Shown piece after piece: positions 1 through 10,139 of a stretch of 58,505 bases of DNA (the first letter of the stretch is position 1; every line of letters starts with the position of its first letter). A program made the position numbers and the translations under genes. The notes beneath the pieces were generated by a model. That model saw only the letters and a list, made by a program, of their open reading frames with translations, had not been told where the DNA came from and made no database searches. The stretch comes from Phialocephala subalpina (lineage: Eukaryota; Ascomycota; Leotiomycetes; Helotiales; Mollisiaceae), in the NCBI GenBank assembly GCA_900073065.1, contig FJOG01000095.1:10624-69128 (forward strand), given 5' to 3'.

Positions 1-1206
1 TGAGCAAAGCGGCGATGGGTTACGTGCGCTGCGGCCAAACGAGCACGCAAAGGAGGTGAGGATTGACGGCAAACAATAGGATGAATCATTGCGTCCATTG
101 CGACTTTTTAGTTTGTTCCTTGAGCCTGAAGATAGGACGTAGCTTTGATGGCCGCGCCAACATCGGCCGGTTATTTCTCCGATAAAGAGATGTTTATGCA
201 ATGAGACGCTAATGCAAGTGGGTGATGCCGCTAATGCATGCAGCAGTGAAATACCAAATCCAGGTGCCGGTTCTAGGTACAGATGCTCCTCGTCGAAGGC
301 GACGACGGTCTTTTCCAACACTGGGGTCGAGGTCATTCCTCCCCAGCTACGACGCTAGACAGCACTGCCTGGATTGTATGCCCGTTAATGAGTTAGTGGC
401 CTCCTAGAATTCCCATATATGTTAATAAAGGCCTCAATTTGGTACTTCTTAATCTAAGAAGGGGGAAAAGGCAACCACTTACCCACAAGAGCGGAATTTG
501 AGCGACGACCAGACAAGGCATTAGCTGTTTCGCCGTTAACAGGTCCGTGAGAAGGGGTAACAAAAGGGATGTAGGTCGAGATTTGAACGAGGACTAGTCT
601 TCTTCGTTAGTACTGGGGTTACTTCACCCGTGATTGAGCCGAAGATCCACAGGTAATGGCTATCACCAATATGCTTGGCCAAGACTAGCCTATGATCAGC
701 CGTCATCGAGCTGGAAATCTGACAGAATGGCATCCGATCAGAAATATGCCGAAATAGTTACACCAGATGCCTAATATCGTTGCTTACTGTAGTTAGTCAA
801 ATATCCCTTTTCAGCATGCGGACTAACCAGTTCAGCGAAATGGGGTCTTATCCTAACTACGTTGAGAGTGGGCACCGCATAGGCCTTCGAATGCGGTTTC
901 TACCTCAAACAGCATACTTCATCAAATATTGTACATTACGATAGTCCATGCAAACTTGGGAAACAAGAACTGCGAGGAGGCGCCTCTGAGCCCGATGTGC
1001 GTGTTGTGGAAACCTTTCAAGACTCCTGAGCTTTCTGACGACTGTCATTTAGTGTTATTGACGGCTATAGTGCCCAATGCAAACTCAACGGCACAACTCC
1101 TGCCCATTGCGCGGGGAAGCTCACAGTCGGATGGTTCGATCCAAACGCTCTTAATAGCACCCCGCGGATCTGATTCAACCGCCAGAATTATGCACACTTA
1201 CTTACC
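1..1206. other. Gene-poor stretch at the left edge
   Basis: I see no convincing gene here. Reading frames are short, have no recognisable domain and overlap on both strands. The sequence is of mixed composition and could be degraded intergenic or repeat-derived DNA. It ends at the FAD monooxygenase relic. Confidence 0.5.
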
Positions 1207-1560
1207 ATGGGATCCTTTTACTTTGCCGGCACAGCTGGTGTGGCATCAGCCATCGCGATCTCCAAGTCCTTCTCCACCTCTCAGGTAAAGATCACAATTT
1301 TTGAACTTCGCAAAGAACCTGGTACTATTGGTGGCGCTGTAAACCTCACCCCAGCTGCGCTGCGATGCCTCGATTTACTCGGTGTCTTGGACGAGCTTAA
1401 AACTAGGCGATTTGGGTGCGAAGTCAGCTCAATATAGCTATTCTCGCTACATACAGGTTCCAGTCTTGGCGTAATTGAGTACAATGGCCCCGACGGCAAG
1501 TTCGGTAAGGAAACTGTAGCCAATGCACACAGGAGGCTAAAATGGATTTCATATTATAGT
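1207..1560 (+). pseudogene. Relic of an FAD-dependent monooxygenase (salicylate-hydroxylase-like), N-terminal part only
   Basis: The translation resembles the start of fungal FAD-dependent aromatic/urate-type monooxygenases: a degraded dinucleotide-binding segment, then KITIFELRKEP, then the family-typical GGAVNLTPAALRCLDLLGVL. After GCEVSSI an in-frame TAG at about 1435 interrupts the protein. The same frame then continues with LFSLHTGSSLGVIEYNGPDG, which is the expected next part of the family. Nothing recognisable follows: the remaining 300 or so residues, including the GD motif and C-terminal half, are absent. The Gly-rich GxGxxG of the FAD site is also corrupted (FAGTAGVASA). I read this as a truncated, stop-containing pseudogene. 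It borders repeat-like sequence on its 3' side, and the intact neighbours are a hydantoinase and an NCS1 permease. Confidence 0.7.
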
Positions 1561-1581
1561 GCGCAGGCTGACTCGGGGGCG

Positions 1582-1632
1582 TGCTCAGGATGCTCAGGCT
1601 CTGCTCAGGCTCTGCTTAGGCTCCGATCAGGT
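1582..1632. repeat. Short imperfect direct repeats of the TGCTCAGG type
   Basis: TGCTCAGG or close variants (GCTTAGG, GATCAGG) occur five times in about 50 bases, spaced 8-11 bases apart. A related cluster lies in inverted orientation near 57458-57505. I take this as a repeat fragment; the element it belongs to is not recognisable. Confidence 0.5.
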
Positions 1633-2161
1633 ACGCTCACCCTCAGCTTAGGTTAAAGCAGCAGCTGCTCACGTCTGGAGACTAAAACAGAACCAGTGAG
1701 GATGAGATTAAAGTCTGACTTTCCTGGTAGTCGGGTCCACAAATTGAATTGAGATATGTTAGTGAACAATTTGTTGGAGGAGAAAGAAGATGTTGACGTT
1801 GATGAAGAAGGTAGGTTTAACAAGTTCGGGAAGGACAACTATACACGCCAATTAGCACAAATCCAAAGCAGAGTCACCGCCCACCGCCTACCTTTAAGGA
1901 AGCGAACATGCGGCAATGTTCGTAGCTACATTAAGATATGAGATGAGAGCAATATGCAGGTACTAGTGATACTATCCAGCTTTAGAGCCTCTCACAGTTT
2001 GTTATAAACAGCAAACCTTACGTGACCACTGCGCCGGGATAACTTGACACCCCATGACAACATCAATAGATCAGCGCTTCAGTCCTGTTGTCCCACAAGC
2101 ATAAGGGGCTCTTGTCTTAGAGCTTAAGTTGATCGTTCGATTTGCTACATGTCCGCAGCCC
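1633..2161. other. Intergenic sequence downstream of the hydantoinase gene
   Basis: No supported gene. It would carry the 3' untranslated region of the minus-strand hydantoinase gene, which stops at 2162. I see no clear poly(A) signal or structured element. Confidence 0.4.
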
Positions 2162-5100
2162 TCATTTCGGCGCATACTCCAACACGACACTCTTCGGCTC
2201 AACATACTTCCCCAGCGGCTTATATATCACATCTTTATACCCCATCGCCGCGGGTCCGCCAATCTCCAATCCCTTCGGCGTGTCGCTCCATCTCGGACTG
2301 CAAGTGATTCCGAGCACGGTCACCATGACTCCATACCTGTACTCCGGGACACCTAATGCCTTCCCACTCTGCGTATCTAGCACTGCAATCAGATCCGGCA
2401 CCATCGCTACATACTTTTCCGACCCATCATCCTTGACATGTTTGGCATAGATATTCTCGTTCTTGAACGGGATCTTGAGCACCCCTCCTGTCGCGACAGT
2501 CTTCATTTGTCCATTTGAAGAAGAAGACTCTTGCTCTTCATCAGCAATTTGCTGAATCGTGATCTCTCCATACGAATGCCCCTTCCAAAGCCGGCGTTCA
2601 ACACCAATGATCTTCCCTCTGAATAAGACCTTCGCTGATTCAGGTCCTCCAACCTCGTCGATAACCTGCTCCGCAATCGTACTCGTCGTATTATGCGCCT
2701 TCGCTCTCGCAATACACCTTCCAATTCTCCACGCCAGACTCATCGTATTGAGCACCGAATACTTGATCACTTTCTCCTTCGTGGTAGGCTTCGCTGCCAT
2801 GCCAACACGACTTCCCATCTCCGTACAAGAGGCTCGCAAAGCGCGGTCAACAATCTCGTCGTTCGTTGCTTTGGTCATTAAGATCGACTTTCCGTCTCCA
2901 GAGGCAATGGCGCAGGGAACGAGTTCGCCGGATGTGTAGACGCAGAGGGTTGTTTGCCAGTATGTGGGATAGGCTCTTCCCATCCAGTCTGCATCCACTG
3001 TTGGTCGATCGAAAACTTTACTGGATCCAACTAGCAAGGGCTGCAGTCCATTTGCACCACCGATCTCTAGACTCATTGCCACGTCGAAGGAATCGTGTTT
3101 GTAGTATTCCATCAATTCTCTCATCGCTTCTTCTGTCTCGTTTGCGGAGAGTCGCTCATTGGATACGGCTGGTGAGCCCATGTGACCGCCCCAGTAGATC
3201 ACGTCGTCCTCTTTCATAGCGCTGGAGTCAATGATGCGGATTGTGTGGCCGGCTCGTAGGATGTCCCGAAGCTTGATGTATTCTGAGAATGGGGAGCCGC
3301 CTCCTGCGCAGCCGAGGACATAGCAACCTTCGGACATCCACTCGACATCTGTTTCTGAGACGAACCATTCTGGATGGCCAGTCTTGGTGTTGATGACCAC
3401 GTTGGGGCGATATGTGTCGACATCGATATTTGGACGAGGGTCCTTGACCAGGATCTGGGCTTGCTTGGCACTTTCTTCGGCATACACCTCCTCGTCTTCC
3501 GTGTCGAAGCTACTCAGCGCTGTCTCGCTATTGAAGGCTTCAGGCGAGAACTCTCCGACAGCTCGGGCAATGACTCTGACCTGGTTTGCTACGTACTGCA
3601 GTGGCATAGCATCAACTTCTGCGAGCACAACAGTTTCCGGCTTCGCTCCAGCAGCGATGGCTCGCTCGGCTGCCATTTGCTTTGCTTTCTCAGTAATCTG
3701 TGCAATTGTCTGCTCAGCCGTACTCATTATCATATCAACCGCTCCCCCAATTTTTGAAATAGCAGCACCGACAGCATTTGCAACCGAGTGGAACGGAGGC
3801 GTGATGACTTCAGAGACTCCCGCTATCTTGGTGGGGCATATGACAGAGCCGCCACCCACCAGAATAACAGGCAGAGGCTCAGGGGAAGTCTTCATCTGAT
3901 CGATCACTCGTTCCACAAGTGCCTTGATCTTGCCTTGCGCTAAGGCGACGGTTGAAGAAGTAATATCTTTCACAAGACTTCGGTTTCCAATATCCTCGCC
4001 GGCTGCGACAGCGATGTCGGTCGCCGTGAGGAAATCACCTCCGAAGACCTTTCCCTTTGTGGTCAAGTAATGGCCGACAGAATCCGATCCAACAGAGACT
4101 CCTGCATCGCTCTCACGTACGATGGATCCGCCTCCAAGACCAATCGACTCCACATGCGGCATCGAGAAATTGATCTTTACACCTGCAACTTCAACGTATG
4201 CTGAAGCTTGGCGAGGAAAGCCGGACGGCAGCAGAACGCCGACATCTGTTGTGGTGCCTCCGACATCAACCACAATAGTCGAGGTCTTCTTCCCACTTTG
4301 AGCGAAGTTTGAAAGTCCGAGATAAGCTGCTCCTCTCATTGAGTTCGTTGGACCTGAGGAGAAGGTCCTAATCGGCAAGCTTGCAGCTGACGGTGCGTCT
4401 ATCAATGTACCGTCATTCTGCGTGAGATACAAAGCACAATGAAGATCCAGTCGCTTCATGGCAGCTCGGAAGCCCTTGATCGTCTTCCTAGCGAACTTGA
4501 GGATAGAAGCGTTTAGAATTGATGCATTCTCTCGCTCCAGGAAACCAATGTTCGAGACCTCAGATGAACACACGACATCCACGTTGGGAAGTTCTCGCTG
4601 GATAATTTGTCGAACTTGGTGTTCCTGCCTGAAATGGTTATCAATGGGCGAGAAGACCCCAGAGATGACAATAGCGTCGATGCCAAGCTTCTTGACCTCG
4701 TGACACTGCTGGACGACTTCTTCCTCAACGATTGGAGCTTCCTCGGAGCCGTCAATATGTAATCCTAGGAATGCTCAGCATCTCACCCATCAACCTATGC
4801 AAAGGGTCATACCTCCGGAGACGAAACAATAATACCCATTCATGATTTGCTTCAGATTGGGAGGGAAGTCCGAGAACGGAGGAATTTCCTTGGTAAAGCT
4901 CTTGGACAGTCGCATGATTGCCACTTTTGATAATCGTCGGGAGTCATTCTCGACAATGGCGTTGACAAAGTGAGTAGTTCCAATAGTCAAACAGGCAATA
5001 TCGCCTCGGTCGATGTTGGACTGCTCGAGGACTGTCTTCACAGCTGTCTCGATGCCATCTGTGACGTTTGGGCTTGTTGTTGGCGTCTTGTGCTGAGCCA

Positions 5101-5261
5101 GAACACCCCTACCTGGTGTGTTCGACTGCGATGGATCAAGAACGACGGCATCTCTAGCACATTATATCAGTATCTTTGCACTGTGAAAGTGGAAGCCGCA
5201 TTCACGTGTTCGTTCCCCCAACATCCACTCCAATCCTGAGATGTCTCTGAATGCTCCCCAT
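2162..5261 (-). CDS. Hydantoinase/oxoprolinase family protein with C-terminal DUF917 domain
   Basis: Predicted 999-residue cytosolic enzyme. Three exons (5261-5206, 5153-4813, 4764-2162) sum to exactly 1000 codons. The N-terminus has the ASKHA-type nucleotide-binding loop GVDVGGTNT (residues 11-19), a Hydant_A_N region, then the Hydantoinase_A domain with a second glycine loop VDVGGTTTDVG (about 298-308) and GLGGGSIVRE. The last 400 or so residues match the DUF917 architecture, including GCAGGGSP and the sequence around GGHMGSP. Family members cleave hydantoin-like or oxoproline rings with ATP. The substrate here is not fixed by sequence; hydantoin, or a cyclic imide from purine or pyrimidine breakdown, is likely given the divergently transcribed NCS1 permease next door. 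The start is the first ATG preceding the glycine loop, and both introns keep phase. The gene looks intact. Confidence 0.9.
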
Positions 5262-5983
5262 ATTGTGAAGGTAAGAAGAGGTCGGTGGTACAAGAAAGGA
5301 ATGAATACCTGCGTCAGAGTCGATACTCAGAATGTTAAGAAGATATATTTCGGAAAAGAATCTTTCGAGGTCCCCAGCAAAACGGTGCCTCGCAGCGCCG
5401 TCGCGTAGTTTTGTGATCGCCCAAGGCCCTCAGCCGTTATCTCCCAGCACAATGGATTCCAAGAGATAGAATACACGTAGCTTCACGCGTTGACCAATCG
5501 ACTCTATGGTTGTGCGGTCTTTTCGGGGATGCACTGAGACGTCAAAGATGGGATGTCGTCGCCGTTTCTCGCTTCACTTGCCGGATTCGCTTGGCGTGCA
5601 CACTAATATCCCACGACCTCTCTTCCTTCCCACAACACCGCGAAAAGATCGGGCAAGTAATAGTGATCGGCCAGTGCAATCAACAGTCCATTGGTGTTCA
5701 GTCTTACGGTTCCTTGATTCTTTTTGTTTAAAGTTCTGACAAGACTGTTATCTAAGCTTTGGCGTAGTCGCCGCGGGCAGCCAAAGGTGGGGTCGAGATC
5801 GCCACTATGAACTCCTTGATATGAGGTACGAACTCTCTCATGTTGATGCGTTTTGTTCCTTAATGTCTGTACTTGCTTGAAGATTCATTATTTTCGCAAG
5901 AATTCTCTCAAGGAGAGGCAGTTCTGTTGATATCATTCTCAATTCGATTTTACCCCGCCGTCTTGCAACGGGATCACTTCATC
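5262..5983. promoter_or_regulatory. Divergent promoter with three HGATAR sites
   Basis: This 722-base gap separates the hydantoinase start from the permease start, so it must hold both promoters. It contains TTATCT (AGATAA on the other strand) at 5437-5442 and 5748-5753, and AGATAG at 5464-5469. These match the HGATAR core bound by AreA/NIT2-type GATA factors, which activate nitrogen-scavenging genes in ascomycetes. Such short motifs arise often by chance, so the regulatory reading is inference. Confidence 0.4.
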
Positions 5984-7715
5984 ATGAAGACATCCTCAAT
6001 CATCAGGTTCCTCCAAGTCCCAACGAGCGAACAGACGCACTCTTCGCGATGGATAAACGACGACATCCGACCCATGCCCCCCTCTCGCCGGCAATGGGGG
6101 AAACTAGCCTTTATTTCCTTCTGGGCCATCAACCAAATCTGCCTCTCAAACTGGCAAGTCGGGTCGTCCCTCATCGCCGTCGGACTCTCAGTATGGCAAG
6201 CCATGATCGCTACCATCATTGGTAAAATCATCATCTCAGCCGTGGCGATCTCGAATGGATATGTGGGTGCAGAATGGCACATCGGCTTTCCGGTATATGC
6301 GAGGGTTATTTGGGGAATGTATGGGAGCTACTTGGCTCTTGTGCAGAGGATTTTGTTGGGATTGGTGTGGTTTTCTGTCCAGAGTTGGACGGGAGGTCTT
6401 TGCATCACTGCTGTTCTGGGAGCGATGTTTCCTTCGTTTCACCATATGAAGAATCACTTCCCGGAAAGTGCGAACATGACGACGACCGAATTCGTTGGAT
6501 GGGTGGTGTACAACCTGATCACTATCCCGATGCTGTACATGCCACCCGACAAGACGAAGAAACTGTTCATTACGATGAACATCATCTCGTTCGTGACTTT
6601 GGTCTCGATCATGATCTGGGCATTGAGCGCTGCTCATGGAGCTGGACCACTTCTCTCTGCTCCTGCGACGGCATCGTCTGGCTCTGATCTTGGTTGGGCG
6701 ATTGTGAAGGGAGTCACTACAGTTATTGGCTCTATTGCCGTGGGTCTCAGTAAGTCTTTCCCTCATCCCAAATCGTTCATGAGCTGACGTTGTCGCAGCA
6801 AATCAGCCAGATTACTCCCGCTTCGCCCGCCACCCCGGCGACCAAGTCTTCGGCCAATGGTTCAGTATCATGTCCTTCGGCACCATCCTCCCCCTCTTCG
6901 GCTGCCTCACCTCCTCCGCCACCCAACAACTCTACGGAGAAGCAATCTGGAACCCACCAAACATCGTCCTCCAATGGCTCACAGACTCCTATTCCTCTGG
7001 CACCCGAGCCGCTGCATTCTTCGCCGGGGTCGGACTAGTAGTCTGTCAACTAGCAATAAATACAATAGACAACTCCTTCTCCACCGGAATGGACCTCTCC
7101 GGCCTCTTCCCAAAATACATCAACATCCGTCGCGGCGCATACATCGGCCTCATAATCAGCATTGCCATGTGCCCCTGGGAACTCCTCAACTCAGCCGGTA
7201 CATTCATAAACGTCATGTCCGCGTACTCCGTCTTCCTCGGTCCTATGTGTGGAATCCAAATCTGCCATTACTGGCTAATCGCTGACCGCCGTATAAAACT
7301 TTCCGATCTCTACGATCCCCATAAGTCGGGGATATATTATTATACCAAGGGATTGAATTATCGATCTTTTGTGGCGTGGGTGGTTGGATGGGCTACGCAG
7401 ATGCCAGGTTTTATTAACGCTGTTAACCCGACCATCGTTGTTGACAAATCGTTGCAAGAACTGTATTACCTAGCTTTTCCGTTAGGGTTTGTAATCAGCT
7501 TTTTGGTGTATTGGGGATTGAATACGATGGATCCACCCAGAGGGTTGGGTGAGATGGATGAGGTGGACTATTTCGGGACGTTTACTGCTGAGGAAGCCGC
7601 AAAAATGGGGTTGAGGGAGGGGAGCGATATTGAGGGTGTGGAGGTAAGGCAGCCAGGGGTTGGAGAGGCGAGACTGGAGAAAGAAGTTGATGCGAATCTC
7701 AAAGCATTTTATTGA
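5984..7715 (+). CDS. NCS1 family nucleobase/hydantoin/allantoin permease
   Basis: Predicted 560-residue plasma-membrane symporter of the nucleobase:cation symporter-1 family (Fur type). Exons are 5984-6749 and 6799-7715, with a 49-base GTAAGT intron; the total is 561 codons. The N-terminus has the family's opening, SRWINDDIRPMPPSRRQWG, followed by about twelve hydrophobic segments. Family signatures include the Asn-Gln-Pro-Asp-Tyr-Ser-Arg-Phe-Ala stretch after the intron (NQPDYSRFARHPGD) and the FPKYINIRRGAYIG loop. The cytosolic tail is acidic. I chose the ATG at 5984 because it leaves a normal-length N-terminus; an in-frame ATG at 5873 would add 37 unlike residues. The exact substrate (uracil, uridine, allantoin or hydantoin) cannot be read from sequence, but the divergent hydantoinase gene suggests a cyclic ureide or hydantoin. 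Confidence 0.9.
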
Positions 7716-7827
7716 AGCTAGCTAGTAGACATAATGGACAGCAATTGGAAAGAAGAAGTATCCACCAAACCATTCCATCGAGCAACAGCACCACCCTTTC
7801 CGTCACGAACTACCATTTAACCTCCCC

Positions 7828-9223
7828 TCACTGGTGTACGTAGCACGATAGACGATTACCAGCACCACAGAACTCGAGCGTGTTACCAGGACAGCGGAAC
7901 GAGCAATCACTGTCGGCTGTTGCGTTGGAACCCGGACCGAAAGCATTGCCGCAATAGCCTGGAAGTTCATGTCAGCATTCCGCAGACCTCCTCTACATCA
8001 GGATCAGACGACTTGCATTCGCGGCCATACTCCACACCAAAATAAGTATACGTAGAACAGAATGCTTCACACATTTCCAGTGTCATCGAGTCACTAGCAG
8101 TGAAAGCTTGGCTCAATGCCCTAACTCCGATTGCCTCCGTCTGGCAGCCATAGTAATTATAGGGAGGGATGGTGGGTTTGATCGAAGCAGCTGTTGCCGT
8201 TGGTGCAATCGTAGCTGTTGTGATCGTCGCGATGGCGTTGTTGAGGTCGTAGACATCGAGCCTGTTTGGTCCGCCACAGTATTCCGAGAGGTTACCAGAG
8301 CAAAGCATGTTGCAACCTGCGAGTCCGTCGGGTGCTGGTACGCCGCCGTTTGAGAAAGTGTTACCGCAGTCTGAGACGTAAGTAAGCACGGTGTATAGCT
8401 GAGATAAGGGAAGAAATCTTACAGCATTGCTGAGAGTATTCTACACCTGCCAGAACGTAACCAGCTGTCTGACATGTTGACGTGCAGACCGCGACAGTCA
8501 AATTTGCTGGACCACCAGGAGTGGCGACTTGATTAGGAAGAGTTCGTCCCGTCACCCCCTCACTGTCCCTCGTTAGAACTTGGAGGAAGAGAAGCCATGC
8601 CCTACTTACGCATAGCACCCAACAAATGTCCATCCTCCGACGCCAGGGTTGGTTGAGGGTGGAAGAACACCATTCCAAAACACCGACAGTCGACTCAGTC
8701 CACCACAAGGTTCAGAGAAATTGCCAGAGCACGGCATGGTACAATCCGTTGTTCCATTGACCTGTGTAGCTGTTGATGCAATGGTAGCTCCGCAGACTAG
8801 AAGGCTTTGGGTCAGTAATGTTCGACGAGAGGTCTGACGTCGACTTACAGCATTGAGAGGAGTACTCGGTGCCAGCATAGATGAATTGGTTGCTGTTGCA
8901 GAATGCGACGCATGCTTCATCTGTCATGCCGGTAGTATTGGTATAGCTAGCACCGGTCAAGGTGCGTCCAACATCGCTGTGAATGATGATCAGCTCGACG
9001 AAAGTATGGTATGGATCTGAGGAAGACATACGTATAGCAACCTTGATATGCCCATGTTCCTGGAAGATCAGAAGCTGGAACGAGAGCCTTGCCGGCATTG
9101 GAGAGTGAAAGCTAGACAAAGAATAGTCAGAGAATGGTAGACATCATGGCAGTCTGGGACGAGTCTTACGAAAGAGAGCACGAGAGTTGCTAGAAGAGAA
9201 GTCTGGAAGTATCTGGGAGCCAT
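7828..9223 (-). CDS. Secreted protein with three WSC domains
   Basis: Seven exons (9223-9170, 9111-9032, 8976-8849, 8796-8610, 8562-8423, 8370-8017, 7958-7828) give 358 codons, so 357 residues. The N-terminus MAPRYFQTSLLATLVLSF is a signal peptide. Three WSC domains follow, each with the YxGCY opening, a CxxxC pair, YAGTEY/LAGVEY/FGVEYG and a CFCG/CYCG motif, ending in CxGxxxxxCGGxxRLSV. There is a short Thr/Ala-rich linker before domain 3. I see no C-terminal membrane helix or GPI signal, so this looks like a free secreted carbohydrate-binding protein rather than a stress sensor. Domain junctions coincide with introns inside the CxCG motif. The last intron only keeps the CYCG motif if a GC-AG donor (GCAAGT) is used. 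Confidence 0.88.
7959..8016 (-). other. GC-AG intron in the WSC gene
   Basis: The donor reads GAAT|GCAAGT and the acceptor TTCCAG|GCTATTGC. Joined, they give Glu-Cys-Tyr-Cys-Gly, exactly the conserved CxCG element found at the same place in the other two WSC domains. No GT donor nearby restores the frame. GCAAGT is the known strong consensus for the minor class of GC-AG introns. Confidence 0.75.
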
Positions 9224-10139
9224 TACGAGATTATTGTTTGATGTAGAACAGAGGGCGAATATGAGGTCGAGGATACAATATATCTTGAAACGGTGAGATC
9301 TTGTTGCACCGGACTCTTGAGAAGCCAAGAGATGGTGTATTGCAAAGCTGAAGTCGGACAAAAGTCAGGTTGAACATGTCCAACGCGAAAGAAAGGTGCG
9401 ACTTGAGCTAAATGACGGAGGTCGTAGGGACAGAAGAGTCGAACGCCATGTAGGAAGCCTCGATGGGACAAAAGAGGGAGGCGCTCATGTATGAGCCACG
9501 TGCCCACTTCTTGACAGCCACATGTCCTGTAGAGAACACGCTTACTTGATGGCGATACCCCATCTGAGAAGTCTTCTAATAAAAGATCATATCAAAATGA
9601 GTTTGTACGACATGGAACCGTTACCCCAGAATCGTATCCGTCAAGTGGTGCGCCCTCATATGCAGGTACCAGAGAAATTCAACAACGGGTTCTTGGCGGT
9701 GAACAATATTTTGATGTTCGAAGCACTACAGGACATTGGGGTATTCAAGGGCAGACTGTGATACTTTCAGCCCCCGAGGGTGCACCGGCACAAGTTTGAA
9801 ATGAAAATTAGACGGAAGCATCACAAGAAGGATTAGATTACACGTATGAAGCTGAGTGGCTACTAGCAAGTGGACCGCGAGAATGAGAAGAAGCACTAGA
9901 TTTTGTGCGATCCAGATGAATGAAGATACGGTCCATCTCAGCTCCTTTTCAAAACGCCTGACCTTGCAGCTGGTTGCCACGAGAACTTGTCATCGCCATG
10001 ATTCACTGAACGAGAATCGCCATTTTGAGGCGAAACTGAGATTCGACAACAAGCAGATCCAGATAGATGTGACGGCAAAGGCAATGTGCACAATGATATT
10101 CAAACACGTCTCTCGTAGTATCGTACAAATACGGACAAT
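9224..10139. other. Intergenic, WSC promoter side and SEN2 3' end
   Basis: I see no supported gene in these 916 bases. Small frames on both strands lack recognisable content. The part next to 9224 should hold the WSC gene's promoter. Confidence 0.4.

Noticed and set aside
536..733. 65-codon minus-strand frame
   Set aside because: No domain, no neighbouring exons and no similarity I can name.
6236..6766. 176-codon antisense frame
   Set aside because: It is the mirror of the NCS1 permease exon, with Arg/His-rich composition typical of a shadow frame.
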